Origin: Bacteroides intestinalis
Lineage (GTDB): Bacteria > Bacteroidota > Bacteroidia > Bacteroidales > Bacteroidaceae
NCBI RefSeq assembly: GCF_003464595.1
Contig: NZ_QRZF01000020.1
Coordinates: 1 to 64,000 of the forward strand
Direction of reading: 5' to 3'
DNA: 64,000 nucleotides
In this document: one piece after another, positions 32,265-39,567 of the stretch
Position numbering within the stretch: position 1 is the first letter of the stretch
Layout of the letters: the number at the start of each line of letters is the position of its first letter
Translations under genes and position numbers: made by a program
The notes under the pieces: generated by a model
Databases searched by the model: none
Told to the model about the DNA's origin: nothing
What the model saw: only the letters and a program-made list of their open reading frames with translations

Positions 32265-33458
32265 ATGGACAAGAAAATAGTACAGCTAAAAGATGATAAG
32301 AATAATGTCATGCCGTTACCTGTAACGGTATCGGATGCTGTTTATCTGACAAATGTAGGTCCGATGCGTGAAGCTGTGGGCATGATCCCGGCCAATGCGG
32401 ATGTGAATGGTATGACATTGACGCAATTTATAAACCAAGCGTATGGTCGTGGTAGTACGTTCACTTTCCTGCACCTGTCGGATACTCATAAGTTTAATCA
32501 TGGAATAAAAAAGTGCATCGAACTGATGGATCAGGATGCCGGTATTCCTCTTACTATTATCACTGGAGACTTACAGTTAACAGGAGATATGAAGGCTACT
32601 ATTCTCTCAAGTGCTAAGCCTATTCTGCTAATGCTTGGCAATCATGATGTGGCAGATGATTTTGGCGGCGATCAGATTGGTGCCAGGAATACATATATTG
32701 CACCATTTTGCGAGAAGTATGTGACTATGGGTTCAGAGACTTCAAGCTATTGGTACAAGGATGTAACGACGTCGTTTGCTACCATTCGGATAATAGCCTT
32801 TGATGAGTATGAGTATGTGACTGTCGGTTCTCCGGCCACTTCTCGTTATTCAGTAGTATATTCGCAGCAGCAGATAGATTGGTTTGTTGAATTGCTAAAG
32901 AGTACGCCTTCAAGTTACTATCTTATTCTTGCGCACCATCAACCGGCATCTGCTTTTCGTAATAATGGAACCGGAAAATTTATATCGGAAAAGGCGCCTA
33001 ATTGGTATGAACATGAAGGTGCTTTAACTGCTATACCGGAACTTGCTTGTCTGCCACATTTGTTACCAATGATACTTGATGCCTATTTGAGTGGTGGCAC
33101 TGTTTCGGGGGAATATCATTGCGGTGATACTTTGGGTACAAAGATGACACTGGATGTGGATTTCTCCGGAATATCTCCCTGTAAATTCTTGTTTCACATA
33201 GGGGGGCATACTCATTGGGATGTCTGCGAATACCTGCCACTTTACCCGAATCAGTTGCAATTGATTATAGATGAGGATCGGCCTGCTCAATATGTCCGGT
33301 CTGACTTACCGCGTAGTGAGTCTGATGAAACGGCTTACTGTATCAATAAGGTAATGGTTGATTTTGAAAATAGGAAGACTGTTGTTGAACGTATCGGTGC
33401 TCATATCACAGATTCTGGTGCGGATAGAAATGTGATTGAATATCCATTTGTGAAATAA
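32265..33458 (+). CDS. Phage tail metallophosphoesterase
   Basis: A 397-residue protein. A roughly 70-residue N-terminal segment (QLKDDKNNVMPLPVTVSDAVYLTNVG...GMTLTQFINQAYG) looks like a fibre-attachment region. It is followed by a calcineurin-like phosphoesterase with all metal-ligand motifs: LSDTH, ITGDLQ, LGNHDV, ILAHHQ and IGGHTHWD. There is no signal peptide, as expected for a virion protein. The substrate is unknown; a phosphodiester- or phosphomonoester-bearing capsule or lipid is a reasonable guess. A hairpin follows the gene. Confidence 0.88.
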   Translation: MDKKIVQLKDDKNNVMPLPVTVSDAVYLTNVGPMREAVGMIPANADVNGMTLTQFINQAYGRGSTFTFLHLSDTHKFNHGIKKCIELMDQDAGIPLTIITGDLQLTGDMKATILSSAKPILLMLGNHDVADDFGGDQIGARNTYIAPFCEKYVTMGSETSSYWYKDVTTSFATIRIIAFDEYEYVTVGSPATSRYSVVYSQQQIDWFVELLKSTPSSYYLILAHHQPASAFRNNGTGKFISEKAPNWYEHEGALTAIPELACLPHLLPMILDAYLSGGTVSGEYHCGDTLGTKMTLDVDFSGISPCKFLFHIGGHTHWDVCEYLPLYPNQLQLIIDEDRPAQYVRSDLPRSESDETAYCINKVMVDFENRKTVVERIGAHITDSGADRNVIEYPFVK

Positions 33459-33462
33459 AAAG

Positions 33463-33493
33463 TCCCGTCCTACTTATCACAAGCTGGGCGGGA
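33463..33493 (+). terminator. Hairpin after the tail genes
   Basis: TCCCGTCC (33463-33470) pairs with GGGCGGGA (33486-33493) with one G-U and a 15-nt loop. There is no T-tract, so it may be a weak terminator or mRNA-stabilising hairpin separating tail from lysis genes. Confidence 0.5.
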
Positions 33494-33559
33494 TAAACAC
33501 TATATGGCCTTAAAGACCAATATTATGACAAAGATAGTATTAATATTTAATATTCAAAA

Positions 33560-34018
33560 ATGGAAGAAAAAAGTTTTCATCAGGCCGTTGCTGGATTGTT
33601 TGGCCCGATAGCCGGCAGTTTTGTCATGGACAGCTTGCAGTTGATGATACCATGGCTCATAGCCATGTTCTGTGTGGTGGTTTGTGATTTGGCGACAGGA
33701 GTAAGAAAAAGCTTGTTGATGAAGGAACATGTACGTTTCAGTCGTGCATGGCGTGCGACAATGGGAAAGATGGTTACTTATTTTTCTTTCGTGGTGATGG
33801 TGGTGATGGTGAATAAAGCAGCAGGTGGCTCTTTCCATATAGATACTTATGCGTGTTTGTTTGTCTGCTTTATAGAGGGATGTTCAATCATCAGTAATAT
33901 ACTAAAACCAAAAGGATATAACTTTAATCTGGCGGCTGCTATCGGTGTGTTTGCAAAGAAAGTATTTAGTGTGGAAAAGGAAGATGTAAACGATATAATT
34001 AATAAGGAGGAAAAATAA
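33560..34018 (+). CDS. Phage holin family protein
   Basis: A 152-residue membrane protein of the phage_holin_4-type family. Hydrophobic helices lie near residues 26-48 (LMIPWLIAMFCVVVCDLATG, the family signature) and 73-90 and 96-114, with a charged C-terminus. It permeabilises the inner membrane to release the endolysin encoded immediately downstream. Confidence 0.87.
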   Translation: MEEKSFHQAVAGLFGPIAGSFVMDSLQLMIPWLIAMFCVVVCDLATGVRKSLLMKEHVRFSRAWRATMGKMVTYFSFVVMVVMVNKAAGGSFHIDTYACLFVCFIEGCSIISNILKPKGYNFNLAAAIGVFAKKVFSVEKEDVNDIINKEEK

Positions 34019-34537
34019 ATGGCAAATGTGAATAAACTGGCTCCGTTCATCCTGAAATGGGAAGGCGGCTTTGTGAATGATCTTGATGACTTGGGAGGAG
34101 ATACTAATATGGGCGTGACAATCGGCACATACGGGGCGTATTGCCGAAAGAAAGGCTATCCCAAGCCTACGGTTGAACGATTAAAGAACCTCACGAAAGA
34201 GGAGTGGACTGAAATCCTTAAAACTATGTACTGGGATAGATGGAAAGCTGATGAGATTGAGTCTCAATCGGTCGCTAATATACTTGTTGATTGGGTATGG
34301 GCATCCGGTGTTTATGGGATAAAGATTCCTCAACAGTTTCTTGGCGTGGATGTGGACGGAATTGTAGGTCCCAAGACCATTGCTACCTTGAATTCTAGGG
34401 ATCCCCGTGAGCTGTTCGACCGCATCAAGATAGCTCGGTTTGATTTTATAGAGGATATATGCCAGAAGCGACCTGCCAACAATAAGTTCAAGCGAGGATG
34501 GATGAACCGGATTAATAATCTAACCTTTGCGTTATGA
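34019..34537 (+). CDS. Endolysin, GH108 N-acetylmuramidase
   Basis: A 172-residue lysozyme-like enzyme of glycoside hydrolase family 108. The catalytic Glu is in [10 protein letters not shown] (residue about 16), followed by [15 protein letters not shown]; the C-terminal half is a family-3-type peptidoglycan-binding region ([15 protein letters not shown]). It lacks a signal peptide, so it depends on the holin one base upstream. It overlaps the spanin candidate by four bases. Confidence 0.93.
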   Translation: MANVNKLAPFILKWEGGFVNDLDDLGGDTNMGVTIGTYGAYCRKKGYPKPTVERLKNLTKEEWTEILKTMYWDRWKADEIESQSVANILVDWVWASGVYGIKIPQQFLGVDVDGIVGPKTIATLNSRDPRELFDRIKIARFDFIEDICQKRPANNKFKRGWMNRINNLTFAL

Positions 34538-34992
34538 AGAAGCTGCCTTGGATATTAGTCATATTGCTGGCAGTGGCTTGTGTGGTTGCTTGTTTCCGTC
34601 CGCAGGCCGCTAAGGAGACTATACGCACCGAAACTAAGGTAAGTACGGTAGTCCAGATCGAGACCTTGCTTATTTCGCCACCTATGGCGCCTCTGTTAGT
34701 CTTCCGGTTAACCGATACTATGCGTATCGGTGACACTGTTGTTCATCGTGAGCAGGCATATTACGAAGATAGCCTTTACCGGGCATGGGTGAGTGGATAT
34801 CGTCCGAGACTTGATAGTTTGCAGATATTTCCACGTACAGTGTATCAGACAGTGACAAATGATATTTACCACACCATTGCACCTAAGAAGAAGCGTTGGG
34901 GATTTGGCTTGCAAGCAGGATATGGCTTCTATCCTGGCCAAAGTGGTTTTTATGTAGGGGTGGGAGTGAGTTATAATTTGTGGCAGTGGTAA
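34534..34992 (+). CDS. DUF6808-like protein, spanin candidate
   Basis: A 152-residue protein encoded directly after the endolysin. Residues about 5-20 form a membrane segment or signal ([16 protein letters not shown]), the middle is extended, and the last 30 residues ([17 protein letters not shown], then [11 protein letters not shown]) are two amphipathic aromatic/Gly beta strands like those of outer-membrane proteins. The combination of inner-membrane anchor, periplasmic linker and outer-membrane-like C-terminus in a lysis cassette suggests a spanin that disrupts the outer membrane. The function is inferred. Confidence 0.7.
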   Translation: MKKLPWILVILLAVACVVACFRPQAAKETIRTETKVSTVVQIETLLISPPMAPLLVFRLTDTMRIGDTVVHREQAYYEDSLYRAWVSGYRPRLDSLQIFPRTVYQTVTNDIYHTIAPKKKRWGFGLQAGYGFYPGQSGFYVGVGVSYNLWQW

Positions 34993-35026
34993 AGAAGTAG
35001 AAGTGACTTATTTGTGATAAGTGTTT

Positions 35027-35055
35027 GCCCTGGCTGGTGACGGTCGGGGCTTTTT
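35027..35055 (+). terminator. Rho-independent terminator ending the late operon
   Basis: A GC-rich hairpin, GCCC (35027-35030) with GGGC (35047-35050) extended inward by further Watson-Crick and G-U pairs, is followed by TTTTT (35051-35055). It separates the phage late operon from the cargo genes. Between it and 35143 the DNA is very AT-rich and I see no clear consensus promoter. Confidence 0.8.
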
Positions 35056-35142
35056 ATGTTATCTAACATTCGATTACTATGATAATATTAATTTATTTAT
35101 TGTTATTTTTACGTAGTATTAACCTTTAAAACAGAAAATGTT

Positions 35143-35748
35143 ATGTATACCCTTAAATATGATAAAAGGATTAGGGAATTTCGTCATCACAGTTCATCTT
35201 TAGTACGAATGGGAAAAGGATTTAATTTTAATAAATGTAAGTATTATGCAATTCATGACTATTATCCTAAATCTGGTATAGGGAATGATGTTGATAAAGA
35301 GATTAATACAGTCCGAAATTTTATTTATAGTTTTAAAAATGGTCACAAAGCAGATATGGAATATGCTGCTAAAATTATAGTGGAAAGTATTAAAAAGGAA
35401 AAGATTGATCTTGAAAATACATGCTTAATGATAATACCAGCTTCAAAACCAGAGAATACCAATAAGCGTTTTCAAGAATTTTGTAGTATAGTGGCAAAAG
35501 CTCTAAAAATAGAAAATGGTTTTAACTATCTTTCTGCGGTTGAGCACGAAGAAACAAAAGGCTCTGTTGATAAAAATATCGTACCATATTTAATATTGAA
35601 TTCGGAACAATACAAAGGTAAAAATGTACTACTTTTTGATGATATTATAACATCTGGTACTTCCTTTAAGCAAGTTGCTGCTAAACTATTAGAAACTGGT
35701 GCTAAAAGTGTTACAGGCATTTTTTTAGCAAAAACAACAAGAGAGTAA
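35143..35748 (+). CDS. Phosphoribosyltransferase-fold protein 1
   Basis: A 201-residue protein with a type I phosphoribosyltransferase domain. The PRPP-binding loop VLLFDDIITSGTS (residues 162-174, acidic pair Asp166-Asp167) is intact. IIPASKPENTNKRF (residues about 97-110) is a likely flexible or pyrophosphate loop. The first 60 residues are an extra N-terminal region not typical of housekeeping enzymes. First gene of a four-gene AT-rich operon between lysis genes and integrase. Substrate base unknown; salvage or ComF-like function cannot be excluded. Confidence 0.85.
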   Translation: MYTLKYDKRIREFRHHSSSLVRMGKGFNFNKCKYYAIHDYYPKSGIGNDVDKEINTVRNFIYSFKNGHKADMEYAAKIIVESIKKEKIDLENTCLMIIPASKPENTNKRFQEFCSIVAKALKIENGFNYLSAVEHEETKGSVDKNIVPYLILNSEQYKGKNVLLFDDIITSGTSFKQVAAKLLETGAKSVTGIFLAKTTRE

Positions 35749-35752
35749 TGAT

Positions 35753-36331
35753 ATGAAATTAAGATATTTATCCGATGACCGGCAATATGCGAGTGCGGGA
35801 TTGGAAAATGCCTACCATCTTGTGTATTATATACCTAAAGACCAAGATTTGACAGATTGGAGCAAAAAAGTGTCTGCATGTAAAAAAGAGGTCGATCAGG
35901 ATATAATAGATGAATGTGTTAGTGCCTTAAATACTGAAGGTTTACATTTTGATTATGTTATAAGGATGATGGGGCATAAAGAGACAAAGCCATTAAAGAA
36001 TGTGCCAATAAGAAGCTTGGCCGTGGCAATTGCTAAGGCAACAGGAGCTATATATTTACCACAGTTACTTCATAAAAAGAAAGAAACTACGCCTATGCAC
36101 TTTTTGTCATTGCCTGAAAGACAGGCTGAAATAAATGATGTATTTCTGGTAAATGATCGTACTTGTAACTTAAACGGGAAAAAAATCTTAATAGTTGACG
36201 ATATAACAACGACTTGTACAACTGTTGCGGAAATGATAAAAACATTAAAGAAGGTGTGGCCCAAAGCTATTTTTTATTTATTTTGTATCGCGAGAACGAG
36301 CCATAATACACATGCTAACGAAGATTTGTAA
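35753..36331 (+). CDS. Phosphoribosyltransferase-fold protein 2, variant PRPP loop
   Basis: A 192-residue second PRTase-like protein, five bases after the first. Its loop is ILIVDDITTTCTT (residues 145-157): the acidic pair Asp149-Asp150 is kept, but the glycine usual at the sixth position (T-x-G-x-T/S) is replaced by cysteine, which should impair or change PRPP binding. The rest of the fold (LHFDYVIRMMGHKE and VPIRSLAVAIAKATGA) is recognisable. It may form a heterodimer with protein 1, one subunit catalytic and one sensory. Confidence 0.8.
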   Translation: MKLRYLSDDRQYASAGLENAYHLVYYIPKDQDLTDWSKKVSACKKEVDQDIIDECVSALNTEGLHFDYVIRMMGHKETKPLKNVPIRSLAVAIAKATGAIYLPQLLHKKKETTPMHFLSLPERQAEINDVFLVNDRTCNLNGKKILIVDDITTTCTTVAEMIKTLKKVWPKAIFYLFCIARTSHNTHANEDL

Positions 36332-36336
36332 TTATT

Positions 36337-37329
36337 ATGAACATATCAAGAGAAACAGAATTAATTGTTAAACTAAAACATTTACCTGGTTTTGGACCTA
36401 AGAATGTGGAATTAGTATCTAAAGCCATGATTGATTTGGGGCTATTTAGAGATAGTGATATTGAAGCATACGTGCAACAATGTATCAAAACTAATTATAT
36501 AAGATTAAATAATAAATTGACCTCTGAACAATATAAAAACTCTATTGATGCAGCAAAAAAAAATATAGATCTGTCATTAAATAATAATATTTTTATTATT
36601 TCTCAGTATGATAGTATTTTCCCAAAGCAACTTAAGGAACTAAAGTCATATAGTAATGGCAAATTTAAAAATGTTGCGCCACTACTTCTTAATTATAAAG
36701 GTGATATAAATGGCATTAATGATAGAAAATCTATTGCTATAATTGGAACAAGAAAACCAACTTCTGAAGGTGAAGAGGCCGGTACATATTATGGGCGGTT
36801 TTTTGCGGAAAAAGGATATAATATAGTTAGTGGCTTAGCTCTAGGGTGTGATACTATTGCACATAAAGCCACATTAAATGTTCATAATGGAACAACGACC
36901 GCTATATTAGCTCATGGTTTGCACATGATTTCTCCAAAAGCTCATGAAAAAATAGCAGAAGAAATTATTGAAAAGGGCGGAGTGCTTCTTTCAGAGTATT
37001 TTTACGGGACTCCTGCTTATAAAACATATTTCGTAGAACGGGATAGGTTGCAAGCAGGATTGGCTATAGCTACAATTGTCATTCAAACAGGGATCGAGGG
37101 TGGAACAATGCATGCTGTTCAAGCAACTATTGATAATAATAAGATACTGGCTGTAGTTTCTTATCGAGAGCCGAAAGTAAGAGAACTTGAGAATGTATGT
37201 GGAAATGATTATTTGATAAAAAGGGGAGCTTTTCCCCTTCGTGACGCAAATACATTATATGATTTTTTGCAATCAGAGCAAAAGTTACAGTATAAGCCTA
37301 AAGATTTGGAAATGCGATTTAATTTTTAA
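36337..37329 (+). CDS. DprA/SLOG-fold protein, divergent
   Basis: A 330-residue DprA/Smf relative. Residues 11-35 contain a helix-hairpin-helix (LKHLPGFGPKNVELV). Residues about 88-285 are the Rossmann-like DprA domain with IIGTRKPTSEG (136-145), VSGLALGCDTIAH (164-176), GGVLLSEY and RDRLQAG (235-241). Compared with canonical DprA, the YPxxN element reads ISPKAH, FPxRNR reads YFVERDR and the SGSL(I/M)TA element reads EGGTMHA. There is no C-terminal winged helix. The divergence and context argue against ordinary natural transformation and for a nucleotide- or ssDNA-sensing role. Confidence 0.85.
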   Translation: MNISRETELIVKLKHLPGFGPKNVELVSKAMIDLGLFRDSDIEAYVQQCIKTNYIRLNNKLTSEQYKNSIDAAKKNIDLSLNNNIFIISQYDSIFPKQLKELKSYSNGKFKNVAPLLLNYKGDINGINDRKSIAIIGTRKPTSEGEEAGTYYGRFFAEKGYNIVSGLALGCDTIAHKATLNVHNGTTTAILAHGLHMISPKAHEKIAEEIIEKGGVLLSEYFYGTPAYKTYFVERDRLQAGLAIATIVIQTGIEGGTMHAVQATIDNNKILAVVSYREPKVRELENVCGNDYLIKRGAFPLRDANTLYDFLQSEQKLQYKPKDLEMRFNF

Positions 37330-37340
37330 TACTATATACA

Positions 37341-37844
37341 ATGAAAAAAGGTGTTATTTTTGATCTGGATCAAACTTTAGTAGACTCTTCTTCGGCTAAG
37401 CAATATCGGGATAATAGAAATTGGACTGCTGTATACACTTTGATTCCCCAATTTGTGTTATATGATGGTTTCAATGACGTGTTTGAGCATATTAAGAAGA
37501 ATGGAATTAAAGTTGGCATTGTAAGTAAAGCCCCTTCCATATATGTACAGAAGGTGCTTAGGCAATTTAATATACCTTTTGATACAATTGTTGCGTATCA
37601 TGATGTTAGTAGGAGAAAACCTAATCCGGAAGGCATGAATCTTGCTATTAGTAGACTTCAATTAGCTTCTAATGACGTTATTTCATTTGGCGATGATAGA
37701 AATGATATAACAGCTTCAAATGATGCTGATATTGATAGTGTCGCTTGTTTGTGGGGAAGTGATAATTCTGATTTATTATTAACTTCAGGAGCTACTCATG
37801 TAATAGCTACGCCTAATGAAATAATACCTTTGTTGGAGAATTAG
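37341..37844 (+). CDS. HAD-superfamily phosphatase
   Basis: A 167-residue HAD hydrolase with a complete active site: motif I FDLDQT (nucleophile Asp8, acid/base Asp10), motif II Ser62 in GIVSKAP, motif III Lys93 in RRKPNP, motif IV GDDRND (Asp118/Asp119, Asp122). The small cap after motif I suggests a phosphomonoesterase of the phosphoglycolate or nucleotidase type. It is the last gene of the cargo operon, followed by a strong terminator shared with the convergent integrase. Confidence 0.88.
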   Translation: MKKGVIFDLDQTLVDSSSAKQYRDNRNWTAVYTLIPQFVLYDGFNDVFEHIKKNGIKVGIVSKAPSIYVQKVLRQFNIPFDTIVAYHDVSRRKPNPEGMNLAISRLQLASNDVISFGDDRNDITASNDADIDSVACLWGSDNSDLLLTSGATHVIATPNEIIPLLEN

Positions 37845-37870
37845 AGATTTGTTGCTTAAAAGAATTTGTA

Positions 37871-37909
37871 GAAGGGATGGCAGAATAAGCCAATCCCTTC
37901 TTGTTTTTT
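37871..37909 (+). terminator. Bidirectional terminator between cargo and integrase
   Basis: GAAGGGATGGC (37871-37881) pairs with GCC-A-ATCCCTTC (37889-37900, one bulged A), followed by a T-rich run to 37909. On the opposite strand the hairpin follows the integrase gene, though without as good a T-tract. Confidence 0.85.
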
Positions 37910-37910
37910 G

Positions 37911-39152
37911 TTACATCATCATCATTTGCATTTGATTTCTCATTTCAATATATGGTTTGAATACTTCTGGATCATTAACATAATCTATTACTCTACGGAT
38001 TGCAGCATCAGCTTGGTACTGTTTTACACGTACATAAGAATTGATGGTAATCCCAGTTTTAATAGAATGGCCGAGACAGTATTCGATAATAGGATAAGGA
38101 ATGCCGATTTCTGCTGCAAATTGAGCAAAGGTTTTGCGAGCAGAATAATAGGTAAGGCTACCTTTGATATTCAACTCTTTTGCAAGTAGCTTCAAGCACT
38201 TATTGATATAGCATTGTAAATTTTTGGAAGTATATCTATAATTAAATTCCAGTACTCCGTTTTTTCCCATATATCTATTTAATATACAGGAAGCTTCTAG
38301 GCAGATGCCAATTTTTATTTTCCGGTTCTTCTTCTTGTGCTCGCTACTCTTTTGACGTATGTAGCTAATTTCTTCTTCTGAGAAGTCTATCTGTATAAGA
38401 TCGGCAAAGTTCATGCCACCGAGGTAGAAACTCAACAGAAACATATCTTTAGCTAAAGTCAGCTGCCGACTATGTGATACATCGGTACTAATTATTTTCC
38501 TGACAGCTTCGACGGGGATATCAAGTTCTCGTGGTTCTGGTGCTGGGATTGTTGTATAAGCAAATGGATGTTTATCACATCGAAGTAAACCGAGTTTGAT
38601 AGCTTCATTTACGCGGGCTTTTATGTGACACAGCCTGATCTGACGCCCACCATCGGTATGTCCGTGTAACTTCATCCATCGATCGAAGTGTTCGACTGTG
38701 ATGTGATTCATAATAACCATTGGTACATCACCCTCTGCCGCATCGAAAACTTTCATAGTGTCTTCCATCATTTTTGCATAGCTTTCCCGACCTTCCTCCC
38801 GGATCTCCCTAATCCGTTGTCGCATGAATTCGTTGAAGGTACGGACGTCCGGGATGGCTGTGTCTTGCTGAATAAGGATTGCCTTAATCTGCTTGGCTGA
38901 ATAATATTCGTAGTTGTCTATGTACTGAAGTCGCTCTTTATACTTCTTGAGTTCAAAAAGTAATCGCCTGTTCATCATTGTTGCATCAGGACGAGCAACG
39001 ACTTTTCCTTCATACCACTGGCAGGCGTCATCCAGTAGGTATTCGGTTTTAATGTACTCTTTATCGTTCTTGACCGAGATACGGACAAAGATAGGGTACT
39101 CTCCAGCCTTGGTAGGCTTAGCGGATAAAATGGTTAATGCTAGTGTTGCCAT
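37911..39152 (-). CDS. int: Phage integrase, tyrosine recombinase (IntDOT-like)
   Basis: A 413-residue Bacteroides-type integrase: N-terminal arm-binding domain (residues about 1-95), SAM-like core-binding domain (about 100-205) and catalytic domain. The HxxR position reads YYSARKTF (Tyr in place of His, Arg kept), then CLGHS (His) and the nucleophile Tyr in INSYVRV. The first catalytic Arg, normally in a 'TGLR' or 'TRGM' block, is absent here (YLGGMNFADL), a departure also known for IntDOT of CTnDOT. It points toward the tRNA-Thr, which is the likely attachment site. The C-terminus ends in a run of methionines (QMQMMMM). Confidence 0.93.
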   Translation of the reverse strand: MATLALTILSAKPTKAGEYPIFVRISVKNDKEYIKTEYLLDDACQWYEGKVVARPDATMMNRRLLFELKKYKERLQYIDNYEYYSAKQIKAILIQQDTAIPDVRTFNEFMRQRIREIREEGRESYAKMMEDTMKVFDAAEGDVPMVIMNHITVEHFDRWMKLHGHTDGGRQIRLCHIKARVNEAIKLGLLRCDKHPFAYTTIPAPEPRELDIPVEAVRKIISTDVSHSRQLTLAKDMFLLSFYLGGMNFADLIQIDFSEEEISYIRQKSSEHKKKNRKIKIGICLEASCILNRYMGKNGVLEFNYRYTSKNLQCYINKCLKLLAKELNIKGSLTYYSARKTFAQFAAEIGIPYPIIEYCLGHSIKTGITINSYVRVKQYQADAAIRRVIDYVNDPEVFKPYIEMRNQMQMMMM

Positions 39153-39248
39153 AAGCTATAAGTTTTAAAGACACTGTTTTTCCACTGTTGGTGACTTGTG
39201 GACGGGAAATTGTATCTTTTTTTTATAGCCAATAGGCTGAGGAAAGAT

Positions 39249-39289
39249 AAAATAAAAAGTTGATTATAAGGCATTTATAATCAACTTTT
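39249..39289 (-). terminator. Intrinsic terminator of tRNA-Thr, on the prophage side
   Basis: A perfect 15-bp stem, AAAAGTTGATTATAA (39255-39269) with 39275-39289, loop of five, is followed on the minus strand by a T-rich run. It lies six bases beyond the tRNA 3' end and therefore terminates the tRNA transcript. If attachment is in the tRNA, the prophage supplies this terminator. Confidence 0.85.
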
Positions 39290-39294
39290 CAAAG

Positions 39295-39367
<73 letters not shown>

Positions 39368-39391
39368 AACGGCTTTTTGTTTTACGGGGTG

Positions 39392-39399
39392 CAAATTTA
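39392..39399 (-). promoter_or_regulatory. tRNA-Thr promoter -7 box
   Basis: On the minus strand TAAATTTG fits TAnnTTTG and lies 25 bases upstream of the mature tRNA 5' end. No clear -33 TTG at the expected distance. It shows that the tRNA promoter is on the host side and is untouched by integration. Confidence 0.6.
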
Positions 39400-39500
39400 C
39401 AGCTTTCTTCGAAACTACGAAAAGAAAAGAAGATTTTTTTGAGAAAATCTTTCCTAAAGCTCTTTTTGAGGTCTGTTCTGTCATTTTCCTTCTAAAAAAA

Positions 39501-39531
39501 TTGTTTTATCAATATAAAAAATACATCTTTG
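39501..39531 (+). promoter_or_regulatory. Promoter of the polysaccharide cluster
   Basis: TTG (39501-39503) and CATCTTTG (39524-39531, one mismatch to TAnnTTTG) are 20 bp apart. The start would be near 39537, only 31 bases before the ATG. No inverted repeats of the kind that flank invertible capsule promoters are visible, so it appears fixed. Confidence 0.65.
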
Positions 39532-39567
39532 CAAAAGTGTATATCAACCTAAGATCTGACAATAATT

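Noticed and set aside
27585..33458. Search for a diversity-generating retroelement in the fibre block
   Set aside because: No reverse transcriptase gene and no template/variable repeat pair with adenine-specific differences were seen.
36337..37329. Reading the DprA-like gene as the host natural-transformation gene dprA
   Set aside because: It lies inside the prophage, in an operon with PRTases and HAD, is divergent at several DprA motifs and lacks the C-terminal winged helix.
39369..39567. Search for an invertible capsule promoter
   Set aside because: Only a short 8-bp hairpin (39430-39437/39444-39451) is present, with no 15-20 bp inverted repeats flanking the promoter and no adjacent invertase gene.
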